In this document: piece by piece, positions 16,657 through 24,871 of the stretch
Layout of the letters: each line of letters starts with the position of its first letter
Position numbering within the stretch: position 1 is the first letter of the stretch
From: Prauserella endophytica
GTDB lineage: Bacteria; Actinomycetota; Actinomycetes; Mycobacteriales; Pseudonocardiaceae
Direction: 5' to 3'
Length of the DNA stretch: 64,000 nt
Assembly (NCBI RefSeq): GCF_005146945.1
Contig: NZ_SWMS01000025.1
Location: 1-64,000 of the forward strand
Program-made: the position numbers and the translations under genes
Notes under the pieces: model-generated
Told to the model about the DNA's origin: nothing
The model's database searches: none
What the model saw: only the letters and a program-made list of their open reading frames with translations

Positions 16657-17514
16657 CTAGTACTGCGCGTCGAGGAAGCCCGTCACCACCGAGTAGTACT
16701 CGTGCGGCCGCTCCTCCTGGAGGTGATGGCCCGCGTGGTCCATGACGTAGAGCTGCCCGCGCGGCACCATGCGTGCCAGCATGAGCGGGTAGTCGGGCGT
16801 GAGGAACGCGTCGTGCATGCCCCACGCGAACAGCACCGGCGCCTCGATGCGGCCCAGCTCGGCCGAGAGGTCCTGCCATTCGCCACGCGGGTTGTCCGAC
16901 GCCGCGGCGAGCGCCATCTCCTCCGGGTCGAGGCTCTGCTCGTAGCGCATCGTCACGGTCGACGAAGGGATGGCCTCGGCGTCGTACCACTCCAGCCGCG
17001 CCATCAGCTCCCGCATCTTCTCCCACGACGGGCCCGTGCCGCCGTAGTAGGCGTCGCGCGCGTTGCGGCCGCGCCGTCCGCCCTCGGGCAGCGGCGCGAG
17101 CGGGCCGTGGAACACCGGCATGCTCCCGGTGACCACGAGCGAACGTACCCGCGACGGGTACTTCGCCGCCAGGTTCAGCGCGATGGTGCCGCCCCACGAG
17201 TTGCAGACGAGGTCGGCGCGTTCGATCCCGAGCGTGTCCAGCAGCGCCACGGTCTTGGCCGCGTGGAAGTCCCACATCGGCCCGGTGATCACGCACTTCT
17301 CGGAACGGCCGTACTGCAGGATGTCCACGAGGTAGCACTTGCGGTCCTCGGCGAACAGCGGCGCCACCGGGCCGAAGTCGGACCAGCCCGTGCAGCCGGG
17401 ACCGCCGCCGTGCAGGAACACCGCGGGCCTGCTGCCCTCTCCGGCCTCCAGGTAGTGGTACTTCACCCCGTCGGCCTCGGCGTAACGACTCTGGAACGGC
17501 TCCGTGGACGTCAT
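16657..17514 (-). CDS. alpha/beta hydrolase, meta-cleavage-product hydrolase type
   Basis: A 285-residue alpha/beta-hydrolase fold enzyme. HGGGPG forms the oxyanion-hole motif seen in C-C bond hydrolases such as BphD, HsaD and MhpC. The nucleophile elbow is NSWGG with a Ser, the acid is the Asp in WGMHDAFLTP, and the His lies in DHAGHHLQEE. Such enzymes split the ring-opened product of extradiol dioxygenases. The gene diverges from the Rieske oxygenase operon by 138 bases, which links it to that pathway and suggests shared control. Confidence 0.88.
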   Translation of the reverse strand: MTSTEPFQSRYAEADGVKYHYLEAGEGSRPAVFLHGGGPGCTGWSDFGPVAPLFAEDRKCYLVDILQYGRSEKCVITGPMWDFHAAKTVALLDTLGIERADLVCNSWGGTIALNLAAKYPSRVRSLVVTGSMPVFHGPLAPLPEGGRRGRNARDAYYGGTGPSWEKMRELMARLEWYDAEAIPSSTVTMRYEQSLDPEEMALAAASDNPRGEWQDLSAELGRIEAPVLFAWGMHDAFLTPDYPLMLARMVPRGQLYVMDHAGHHLQEERPHEYYSVVTGFLDAQY

Positions 17515-17652
17515 GGTGGCCGATCGTGCCGTCGCACTCGCCCCAGCTCCAACGGCCGCGGTCTGCTCAGCGAACCGAAGGCGTAGTCACGGCGGCACCG
17601 GCGAGCCCATCATGCCCGGACACCGGCGTGGAGAGTTCTGGAGGACGACGCG

Positions 17653-18837
17653 ATGGCACGACGTCTGGAGGAGGGCGCCACCCGCACGCGGCCGAAGCTG
17701 CCGGGCCGCCAGGACTGGTCGTCATGGCCGAACTACGACGCCGCGGCCGAGGGTTTCCGGGGCTACTGGTACCCCGTGACGTGGTCGAGCCACGTCACCG
17801 GCAAGCCGAAGGCGTTCACGATCTGCGGTGAGAAGATCACCCTGATCCGCGACAACGGCACCGCGTACGCGCTGCACGACCGCTGCCCGCACCGCGGCGT
17901 GCCGCTCTCGCTGGGCAACCAGCAGTTCCCCGGCACCGTGAGCTGCCCGTACCACGGCTGGACGTTCGACCTCACCAACGGCAAGCTCTGCGCGGTCATC
18001 ACCGACGGCCCCGACTCGCCCATCCGCGGCAAGGCCGGGGTGCCTACCTACGCCGTGGCGGAGCGGCTCGGCATGGTGTGGGTGTACGTGCCGCTGGCGG
18101 GCGAGGCCGCGCCGCCGATCGACGAGCAGCTGCCCGAGGAGCTGGTCGACAACGCGTTCGTCATGGGCGGGCGCATCGACCCTCGCGCGGGCAACTGGCG
18201 CTTCGCCTGCGAGAACGGCTTCGACGAGGGCCACGCGAAGTACCTGCACCGCACGTCGCTGTGGCGGCTGTTCAAGCCCATGCCGGTCTGGAACATCACG
18301 CGCGTGGTCCCGGAGGGCCGCTGGATCTACCGCGTGCAGGACGAGGTGCACTGGGAGGCCGACTTCCCCGGCGTCGGGCACTGGACCGGCAAGCGGTGGT
18401 GGAAGCTGCGCCCGCCGAAGGGCACGTTCAACGTCGGCAACACCGGCACGCCGAAGAAGGTGGACCCGGTGATCGAGAAGCAGGGCTTCCCCGGGTTCGC
18501 GTCGCTGTCCATGCCGGGTGTGCTGCGGATCGTGTACCCGAAGTTCATCCACTACGAGTTCTACGTGCCCGTGGACGCCGACAACCACCGGTACGTGGGC
18601 GTGATGGTCAACTTCCTGAAGGGCGTGGCGACCGCCCGCTTCTACGCGAAGTACCTGGGTGCGATCCGGTGGCTCTTCCACGGGCAGTTCTCCGGTCAGG
18701 ACGCGTGGATGGTCGACGTCACCGACGCGCCGCCCGAGAAGCTGTACCGCCCCGACGTGTCGCTCACGTCGTGGCGCAACCTCGCCGAGTCCACCACCAG
18801 GCAGAAGCTGGCCGCGCTGAAGGGAGAGCCGTCGTGA
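17653..18837 (+). CDS. Rieske non-heme iron oxygenase, large subunit (CarAa-like)
   Basis: This 394-residue oxygenase would hydroxylate an aromatic or polycyclic substrate using electrons from a ferredoxin. The Rieske cluster ligands are C78-x-H80 in CPHRG and C98-x2-H101 in CPYHGW. The mononuclear iron site is D191-x2-H194-x4-H199 in ENGFDEGHAKYLH. Long stretches (GNWRFACENGFD, HYEFYVPVDADNH, MPGVLRI) resemble the carbazole 1,9a-dioxygenase CarAa group, which works without a small subunit. ATG 17653 has a TGGAGG ribosome site. It is the first gene of a run of seven genes joined by 4-nt overlaps; no ferredoxin or reductase gene is adjacent. Confidence 0.92.
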   Translation: MARRLEEGATRTRPKLPGRQDWSSWPNYDAAAEGFRGYWYPVTWSSHVTGKPKAFTICGEKITLIRDNGTAYALHDRCPHRGVPLSLGNQQFPGTVSCPYHGWTFDLTNGKLCAVITDGPDSPIRGKAGVPTYAVAERLGMVWVYVPLAGEAAPPIDEQLPEELVDNAFVMGGRIDPRAGNWRFACENGFDEGHAKYLHRTSLWRLFKPMPVWNITRVVPEGRWIYRVQDEVHWEADFPGVGHWTGKRWWKLRPPKGTFNVGNTGTPKKVDPVIEKQGFPGFASLSMPGVLRIVYPKFIHYEFYVPVDADNHRYVGVMVNFLKGVATARFYAKYLGAIRWLFHGQFSGQDAWMVDVTDAPPEKLYRPDVSLTSWRNLAESTTRQKLAALKGEPS

Positions 18838-18944
18838 GGATCCTGTTGGTGCTGGTCTTGGGCGGCACAGCCGTGGCGGCTCCGTTCGCGTGGCGCGCAC
18901 TGGCCCGCCGTTCCAACACCCAGGTCAGGCGGATCAACCAGTGA
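18834..18944 (+). CDS. 36-residue single-span membrane peptide in the Rieske operon
   Basis: A GTG at 18834 overlaps the Rieske stop (GTGA), and the frame ends at a TGA inside another GTGA that starts the next gene. The peptide has one hydrophobic segment (ILLVLVLGGTAVAAPFAW) followed by a basic tail (RALARRSNTQVRRINQ), as in a small N-out or N-in anchored membrane peptide. Both junctions use the 4-nt coupling of the rest of the operon, which supports real translation. The function is unknown; anchoring or assembly of the oxygenase complex is a guess. Confidence 0.6.
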   Translation: MRILLVLVLGGTAVAAPFAWRALARRSNTQVRRINQ

Positions 18945-20236
18945 GCGAGCGGGACGGCTGGGTCGCCGAGGCGTCCCGGCACATCACCCCGGAGCGCCTG
19001 CGCGAGCTGATCGCGGGGATCGTCGACGTGCCCAGCCCCACCGGGTTCGAGGCGCCGCTGGCCGAGCACCTCGCGCGCACGCTCACCGCGGCCGGAGTGC
19101 CCGCCGCGGCCCAGCCGATCGACGAGCACCAGGCCAACGCGCTCGGCCGCCTTCGCGGCGACGGCACCGGGCCCGACCTCATGCTCTACGCGCCCATCGA
19201 CACGCTCACCACCGGCGACCCCGAGCAGGACGTGCCGTGGATCGGCCCCGAGCTGCGCCCCGACATGCGACCCGAGGCCCGGCACGACGGCGACTTCGTC
19301 ACCGGCCTCGGCGCATCCAACCCCAAGGGCCACGCCGCGTGCGTGGCCATGGCGGCCGAGGCGATCGCGCGTGCGGGCGTGCCGCTCACGGGCGACCTCG
19401 TGGTCGCTTTCGGTGCCGGGGGCATGCCCACCAACGCGCTGCCCGCGAGCGCCCGCCGCAACACCGGGCAGGGCGTCGGCTGCTCGTTCCTGCTGGAGCA
19501 GGGCGGCTGGACCGACTTCGCCGTCATCGCAAAGCCGGGCTGGACCGTGTCGTGGGAGGAGGTGGGCCTCGCCTGGTTCGACATCGAGGTCGGCGGCACC
19601 CACACCTACGTCGGCTCCCGCCACCGCCTGCCCTACGCCAACGCGATCGCCCGTGCCGGTGAGGTCGCGGTGCGGCTGGAGCGGTGGTTCGCCGAGTTCG
19701 CGGAGCGGCACACGGGCGGCACGGTCAGCCCTCAGGGGGTGGTCTCGTCGATCGAGGGCGGCTGGCGGCGCATGGCGGCCACGACGCCCTCCGCATGCCG
19801 GATGCGGGCCGACCTGCGCTTACCGCCCGGATTCTCGCCCATGGCGGCCAAACGGGAACTCCTCGCCGCACTCGAGGAGATCGGCAAGGAACTGTCCGTT
19901 CCGGACATCCGTGCTGAGCTGGTGCTCGCCATCCCCGGCACGCACACGCCGCCGGACTCGTGGGTCGCACGCAGCGCGATCGCGGCGTGGGAGGAGATCG
20001 CCGGTCGCCCGCACGAGGTGATCCGGGGCAACAGCGGCGCCACCGACGCCAACATCCTGCGCAACCGGGGCATCCCGACCGTGCGCGTCGGCATGCCCAA
20101 GGTCGCCCACGCCGCCGAGGACTTCTCCCTCGGCATGAACACCGTGGACGTCAACGAGATGGTGCGGCTGACTCGCCTGCTGGTGCGGACGGCCGTGGAC
20201 ACGACGACGAGGACGCGAAGCGAGGTGGGGCTATGA
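18941..20236 (+). CDS. M20 family metallopeptidase-like protein with degenerate metal site
   Basis: A 431-residue protein with the overall M20/ArgE/DapE plan, including a central dimerisation domain and the C-terminal AHAAEDF motif (H390). However, the usual metal ligands are largely missing. The HxD motif reads APID with only D87; the bridging Asp of GxGxxDxKG is Asn (N127 in GASNPKG); the paired Glu motif is GAGGMP; and the next acidic position reads AKPG. At most two of five ligands remain, so a normal two-zinc peptidase mechanism is unlikely. It starts at GTG 18941 with a 4-nt overlap and ends in an ATGA overlap with the dioxygenase gene. Confidence 0.82.
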   Translation: MSERDGWVAEASRHITPERLRELIAGIVDVPSPTGFEAPLAEHLARTLTAAGVPAAAQPIDEHQANALGRLRGDGTGPDLMLYAPIDTLTTGDPEQDVPWIGPELRPDMRPEARHDGDFVTGLGASNPKGHAACVAMAAEAIARAGVPLTGDLVVAFGAGGMPTNALPASARRNTGQGVGCSFLLEQGGWTDFAVIAKPGWTVSWEEVGLAWFDIEVGGTHTYVGSRHRLPYANAIARAGEVAVRLERWFAEFAERHTGGTVSPQGVVSSIEGGWRRMAATTPSACRMRADLRLPPGFSPMAAKRELLAALEEIGKELSVPDIRAELVLAIPGTHTPPDSWVARSAIAAWEEIAGRPHEVIRGNSGATDANILRNRGIPTVRVGMPKVAHAAEDFSLGMNTVDVNEMVRLTRLLVRTAVDTTTRTRSEVGL

Positions 20237-21183
20237 CGGAGATCGTGCTCGGCGTGGGCGCGTCACACAGCACGCTCATGAACACCCATTGGGAGCAGAC
20301 GGTCCACAAGGCAGAGGCCGAGCGGTTCCGCGACGCGCTCGGCACGGCGCGGGACGAGCTGGCCGCCGCAGCGCCCGACACGGCCGTGATCATCGGCTCC
20401 AACCACTTCCGCGGCTTCTGGCTCGATCTGATCCCGAGCTTCACGATCGGCGTCGGTGAGTGCGTCGCCAGCGGTGAGTCCGGCACGCCCAAGGGACCGC
20501 AGCCCGTTGACGTGCCGCTGGCCCGGCACGTCGCCAACTCGCTGGTGGAGAGCGGCCGGTTCGACGCCGCGTTCTCGGCGCGGCTGCAGATCGACCACGG
20601 CCAGTCCCACGCCATCCAGTACCTGCTCGCCGGGCTCGACGTGGAGATCGTGCCCGTGGTGGTGAACGTCTTCGCGCACCCGCTGCCCACGCTCGCCCGG
20701 TGCGCCGACCTCGGTTCCGCCGTGCGCGAGGCCGTGCTCGGCTTCGCGGGCGACCGCCGCGTCGCGGTGATCGCCTCCGGTGGGCTGTCGCACCGTCTGC
20801 CGTGGCCGGACTGGCGTGCTCCGCAGGGCGACGACGAGGAGTTCATGGTCCGCGCGTGGCTCGACGGGCGTGACAACTGGCAGGACTACGACGCACGCAG
20901 GCGCGAGATCATCCGCGCCGCCAGCGCTGCGGTCAACCCCGAGTTCGACGACGAGTTCCTGAGCCTGCTGGAGAAGGGCGAGGCACACCGCCTCACCCAC
21001 TGGAGCACCGAGCGGCTCGAGGAGGTCGCGGGCAACGGCGCTCAGGAGATCCGCACCTGGCTCGCCATGGCCGCCGCGCTCGACCACGTGCCGGCACGGC
21101 GCTTGGCGTACGAGGTGATCCCGGAGTGGCTGACGGGCATGGGGGTCGCCGTTCTGGACCCGGCAACGAGGAGTGACGCGTGA
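20233..21183 (+). CDS. class III (LigB/DODA-type) extradiol ring-cleavage dioxygenase
   Basis: A 316-residue member of the LigB family, which opens catechol-type rings next to the hydroxyls using Fe(II). Likely iron or catalytic His residues are H12 in GASHSTLM, H58 in SNHFRGF and H122/H126 in DHGQSHA, with a later SGGLSHRLPW. The LigA-like small subunit found in protocatechuate 4,5-dioxygenase is not encoded nearby, so it is probably a single-subunit type. It overlaps both neighbours by 4 nt. With the Rieske oxygenase before it and C-C hydrolases after it, the order matches hydroxylation, meta-cleavage and hydrolysis. Confidence 0.9.
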   Translation: MTEIVLGVGASHSTLMNTHWEQTVHKAEAERFRDALGTARDELAAAAPDTAVIIGSNHFRGFWLDLIPSFTIGVGECVASGESGTPKGPQPVDVPLARHVANSLVESGRFDAAFSARLQIDHGQSHAIQYLLAGLDVEIVPVVVNVFAHPLPTLARCADLGSAVREAVLGFAGDRRVAVIASGGLSHRLPWPDWRAPQGDDEEFMVRAWLDGRDNWQDYDARRREIIRAASAAVNPEFDDEFLSLLEKGEAHRLTHWSTERLEEVAGNGAQEIRTWLAMAAALDHVPARRLAYEVIPEWLTGMGVAVLDPATRSDA

Positions 21184-22037
21184 GTATCTGGACCGAACTG
21201 GCCGATGTGGACTTCCGGCAGGCCTATGTGGACGCGGGCGGCATCCGCACGCGCGCGCTGCAGGCCGGGCCCGAGAACGGTGAGCATTTGGTGTTCCTGC
21301 ACGGCACCACCGGCCACCTCGAGGCGTTCGTCCGCAACATCGGGCCGCACGCGCGGCGCTACCGCTGCCACGCCATCGACATGCTCGGCCACGGCTACAC
21401 CGACAAGCCCGACAAGCCCGGTGAGATCCCGGCCTACGTCGAGCACCTGCTCGCCTACCTCGACGCCGTGGGCGCCGAGAAGGCCCACCTCGTCGGCGAG
21501 TCGCTCGGCGGCTGGGTCGCGGCGTGGACGGCGAGCGAGCACCCGGAGCGCGTCGCGACGCTGCAGCTGCTGTGCATGGGCGGCACGAAGGTGAACCCCG
21601 AGGTGATGCAGCGGCTCAAGACGTCCACCACCGCGGCGTCGCTGGAGGACGACATCGAGCTCACCCGCAAACGGCTGCGGCTGCTGTGGGCCGACTGGGA
21701 CGACGACCTCGGCGACGAGCTCACCGAGGTGCGCTACGACATCTACCACCGGCCGGAGTTCCAGAAGAACCTGCACAACCTGCTGGCACTGCAGGAAAGC
21801 GAGACGCGCGAGCGCAACCTGCTGCGTCCTGAGCGCATGGCGAGGATCAGCGCGCCGACGCTCGTGGTGTGGGGCAACAAGAACCCGTTCGGCGACGTGC
21901 CCGAGGCGCACGCCATCGCCGACGCGATCCCCGGCGCCCGGCTGGAGATCTTCCCCGAGTGCGGGCACTGGCCCCAGCACGAGCAGGCCGACCGCTACAA
22001 CCCGCTTAGCCTCGAGTTCCTCGCCGAGGCGTCGTGA
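21180..22037 (+). CDS. alpha/beta hydrolase, probable meta-cleavage-product hydrolase
   Basis: A 285-residue alpha/beta hydrolase with the complete triad: Ser in VGESLGGW, an acid in VVWGNKNPFGDVP and His in ECGHWPQHEQ. HGTTGH supplies the oxyanion region, and a helical lid lies near residues 135-210. Its position directly after the extradiol dioxygenase points to hydrolysis of the ring-opened dienoate. The GTG start overlaps the previous stop (GTGA). It differs from the minus-strand hydrolase at 16657, so the pathway has at least two such enzymes. Confidence 0.88.
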   Translation: MSIWTELADVDFRQAYVDAGGIRTRALQAGPENGEHLVFLHGTTGHLEAFVRNIGPHARRYRCHAIDMLGHGYTDKPDKPGEIPAYVEHLLAYLDAVGAEKAHLVGESLGGWVAAWTASEHPERVATLQLLCMGGTKVNPEVMQRLKTSTTAASLEDDIELTRKRLRLLWADWDDDLGDELTEVRYDIYHRPEFQKNLHNLLALQESETRERNLLRPERMARISAPTLVVWGNKNPFGDVPEAHAIADAIPGARLEIFPECGHWPQHEQADRYNPLSLEFLAEAS

Positions 22038-22819
22038 CCGGAATCCGGTTCGGTTACGCCGACTCCTCGCTCGGGCAGCTGCACTACGCCGAGTGCGGCA
22101 CGGGCGCGCCCGTGGTGCTGCTGCACCAGACGCCCCGCTCGTGGGACGAGTACCGCGAGGTGCTGCCGCTGCTCGGCGTCACGCACCGCGCGATCGCCAT
22201 GGACACCGCGGGGTTCGGGCGATCGGCCCCGCCCGCCGAGCACGGCATCGAGCACTATGCCGCCGCGGTGCTGGAGTTCCTCGACGCGCTCGGTCTGAAC
22301 CGCGTCTCGCTCGTCGGCCACCACACGGGCGGGGTCGTGGCGATCGAGGTCGCGGCGTCGGCGCCGGAACGGGTCGACCGGCTCGTGCTCTCGTCCACGC
22401 CGTGGGTCGACGCGGCCTCGCGAGAGGCCCGCGCCAAGCGGCCCCCGATCGACCACGTGCCGGTGAGCGAGGACGGCGAGCACCTCACGACGCTCTGGCA
22501 GCGCAGGCAGGGCTTCTACCCGAAGGGCAGGCCCGACCTGCTCACGCGGTTCGTGCGCGACGCGCTCGTGCTCGGCGACGACGTCGAGGCCGGGCACCAC
22601 GCGGTGGGCCGCTACCGCATGGAGGAGCGCATCGGCAAGGTCTCCGCACCCGCGCTCTGTATCGGCGCCTCGGCCGATCCGCACGTGTTTCCTCAGCTCG
22701 ACGCATTGTCATCGCGCCTGAACAACGCGAAGGTGGTGATTGTCGAGGGCGGCATGGTTCCGTTGATGGAGGAGCATGCCGAAGAGGTCGTGCGAGTGAT
22801 CGCGAGGTTCCTGACATGA
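22034..22819 (+). CDS. alpha/beta hydrolase fold protein with non-canonical nucleophile elbow
   Basis: A 261-residue alpha/beta-hydrolase fold protein. The elbow reads GHHTGG, so the position normally held by Ser, Asp or Cys is H97, flanked by T98. The C-terminal His region reads EGGMVPLMEEH, where GHxxxxE would be expected, so the catalytic His also seems lost. The fold is otherwise regular (HQTPRSWDEY, DTAGFGRSAPP). It may be a non-hydrolytic binding protein or use another chemistry. It is coupled by GTGA to the preceding hydrolase and by ATGA to the regulator gene. Confidence 0.82.
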   Translation: MTGIRFGYADSSLGQLHYAECGTGAPVVLLHQTPRSWDEYREVLPLLGVTHRAIAMDTAGFGRSAPPAEHGIEHYAAAVLEFLDALGLNRVSLVGHHTGGVVAIEVAASAPERVDRLVLSSTPWVDAASREARAKRPPIDHVPVSEDGEHLTTLWQRRQGFYPKGRPDLLTRFVRDALVLGDDVEAGHHAVGRYRMEERIGKVSAPALCIGASADPHVFPQLDALSSRLNNAKVVIVEGGMVPLMEEHAEEVVRVIARFLT

Positions 22820-23586
22820 CTGTCGTTTCGCCGCCGGGCCCCACCACCACGATGAACTCGGTGCTCGGCAAGGCACAGCTGATCATCGAGGCGTTCACGG
22901 TCGACGACGTGTCCCTGTCGCTGACCGACCTGGTGCGCCGCACCGGCGTCGCCAAGGCCAGCGTGCACCGGCTGGCGCAGGAGCTGCTGGCGTGGGGCCT
23001 GCTCGAACGCGCGGGCACCGGCTACCGGCTCGGGCTCAAGCTGTTCGAGATCGGCCACCGCGTGCCGAGGCAGCGGATCGTGCGCGACGCCGCGCTGCCG
23101 TACATGGAGGACCTGCTGCTCGCGACGCAGGAGACCGTGCACTTCGCGATCCGCCACGGCACCGAGGTGCTGTACCTGGAGAAGATCGTGGTGCACCGGG
23201 GCCTGAGCGAGCAGTCGCGGGTGGCCGGCAGGCTGCCGATGTACTGCACGGCGACCGGCAAGATGCTGCTGGCCCACGCCCCCGACGAGCTGTTCGCCGA
23301 GGTCGTCGGCAAGGGCCTGCGCCCGCTGACCAGGCACACCATCACCTCGCCCGCCGTGCTGCGCGGGCAGCTCGACAAGATCCGCGAGCGCGGCATCGCC
23401 ACCGAGTGGGAGGAGACCCGGCTCGGCTACGCCAGCACCGCGGTACCCGTCCCGGACGTCGACGGCAGCCCCATCGGCGCGCTGTCGGTGACCGCGCCGA
23501 CCACACGGATGAACGCCGCCCAGGTGGCCGGGGCCCTGCGCACCGCCGCGAACGGCATCGCCCGCACGCTGCGCGCGACGCGCTGA
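22816..23586 (+). CDS. IclR family transcriptional regulator
   Basis: A 256-residue regulator with an N-terminal winged helix (LSLTDLVRRTGVAKASVHRL) and a C-terminal GAF-like effector domain (AIRHGTEVLYLEKI, LPMYCTATGKMLLA, EETRLGYAS). IclR proteins often control aromatic catabolic operons in response to a pathway intermediate. Being the last of the seven overlapped genes, it is probably autoregulated with the operon. The likely target is the 138-base divergent interval at 17515-17652, although no clear palindrome was seen there. Confidence 0.9.
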   Translation: MTVVSPPGPTTTMNSVLGKAQLIIEAFTVDDVSLSLTDLVRRTGVAKASVHRLAQELLAWGLLERAGTGYRLGLKLFEIGHRVPRQRIVRDAALPYMEDLLLATQETVHFAIRHGTEVLYLEKIVVHRGLSEQSRVAGRLPMYCTATGKMLLAHAPDELFAEVVGKGLRPLTRHTITSPAVLRGQLDKIRERGIATEWEETRLGYASTAVPVPDVDGSPIGALSVTAPTTRMNAAQVAGALRTAANGIARTLRATR

Positions 23587-23649
23587 GCAGGTCCGGTGCG
23601 CGGACCCGCGTGGTTGACGCCGCCGCACCAGTAGTTGAAGGGTTTGCGA

Positions 23650-24867
23650 ATGAGCGACGATTGGTCCGTCACCTCGGTGATCCGCAGGCTGCTCAGTCCG
23701 GAGGGGCTCGCCGACCCGTACGCGATCTACTCCGAGATCCGGGCCGCCGCCGACGCGGGGCTGCCGACGGGGCGGTTCCTGTTCCGCTACGCCGACGTGC
23801 GCGAGGCGCTCTACGACCGTGACCTCAGCTCCGACCGCGTCTCCGCGATCCTGCGGCCGCTGCCCGAGGAGGCGAGGCGCGAGGCCGCGCCGCTGGAGGA
23901 GACGATGCGCGACATCGTCGTGTTCTCCGACCAGCCCGACCACCGGCGCCTGCGCAGGCTGCTGCTCAAGGCGTTCACACCGCGCATGGTGGCACAGGCC
24001 AAGCCCGAGATCGAGAAGCTGACGCGTTCGCTGCTCGACTCGCTGCCCGCCGACGGCGACGCGTTCGACCTGCACCGGGGGCTCATGTATCCGATGCCGG
24101 CGCTCGTGGTGTCCGCGCTGCTCGGCATCCCCGAGGAGGAGCACGAGGCGTTCCAGGGCTGGGCGCTCGACCTGGTGCTCGTGGTCGGCTCCGGCCGGAT
24201 CACGCCCGAGCTGGCGCGGCGGGCCTCCGACAGCGCGCTGCGCATGCGGGAGCTGTTGTCACGGCTGGTGGAGCAGCGGCGCAAGGCGCCTGGTCCGGAC
24301 CTGCTCAGCGCCATGATCGAGGCCGTCGACGAGGGTGAGCGGCTCACCGAGAACGAGCTGTACGCAAACGCGCTGTTCCTCATGACCGCGGGCCACGAGA
24401 CGGCGACCAACATGCTGAGCAACGGTCTGCTCGCACTCCTGCGTCACCCCGACCAGCTGGAACTGCTGCGGAGTGACCTCTCGCTGCTGGGCTCCGCGAC
24501 CGAGGAGATGCTGCGCTTCGAGGGGCCGGTGCAGATCGCGGCCAGGATCGCCGACCGCGACCGCGAGCTGTGCGGACTTGACCTCAAGCGAGGGCAGGCC
24601 GTGATCCTGCTGCTCGGCGCCGCCAACCGCGACCCCGAGGTGTTCCCGGAGCCGGACCGGTTCGACATCACCCGCGCGCCGAAGGGGCACCTCGCGTTCT
24701 CGCACGGCATGCACTTCTGCCTCGGTGCCGCACTCGCGCGGGCCGAGATGGAAGTGGTGCTGCCGCTGGTGTTCGAGCGGTTCCCCCGGCTGCGGCTCGC
24801 CGAGGAGCACATCGAATGGCAGCCGACGCTCGACTTCCGTGGTCCGAACCGCCTGCTGGTGAGGTGA
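23650..24867 (+). CDS. cytochrome P450
   Basis: A soluble bacterial P450 of 405 residues. The oxygen-binding helix has AGHETAT, the ExxR motif is EEMLR, and the heme loop FSHGMHFCLG supplies the thiolate C357. The start ATG 23650 has GAAGGG seven bases upstream; a TTG at 23635 would add five residues. It follows the IclR gene by 63 bases and may be part of the same catabolic transcript, for example for O-demethylation or hydroxylation before ring cleavage. No redox partner gene is nearby. Confidence 0.92.
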   Translation: MSDDWSVTSVIRRLLSPEGLADPYAIYSEIRAAADAGLPTGRFLFRYADVREALYDRDLSSDRVSAILRPLPEEARREAAPLEETMRDIVVFSDQPDHRRLRRLLLKAFTPRMVAQAKPEIEKLTRSLLDSLPADGDAFDLHRGLMYPMPALVVSALLGIPEEEHEAFQGWALDLVLVVGSGRITPELARRASDSALRMRELLSRLVEQRRKAPGPDLLSAMIEAVDEGERLTENELYANALFLMTAGHETATNMLSNGLLALLRHPDQLELLRSDLSLLGSATEEMLRFEGPVQIAARIADRDRELCGLDLKRGQAVILLLGAANRDPEVFPEPDRFDITRAPKGHLAFSHGMHFCLGAALARAEMEVVLPLVFERFPRLRLAEEHIEWQPTLDFRGPNRLLVR

Positions 24868-24871
24868 GCGC

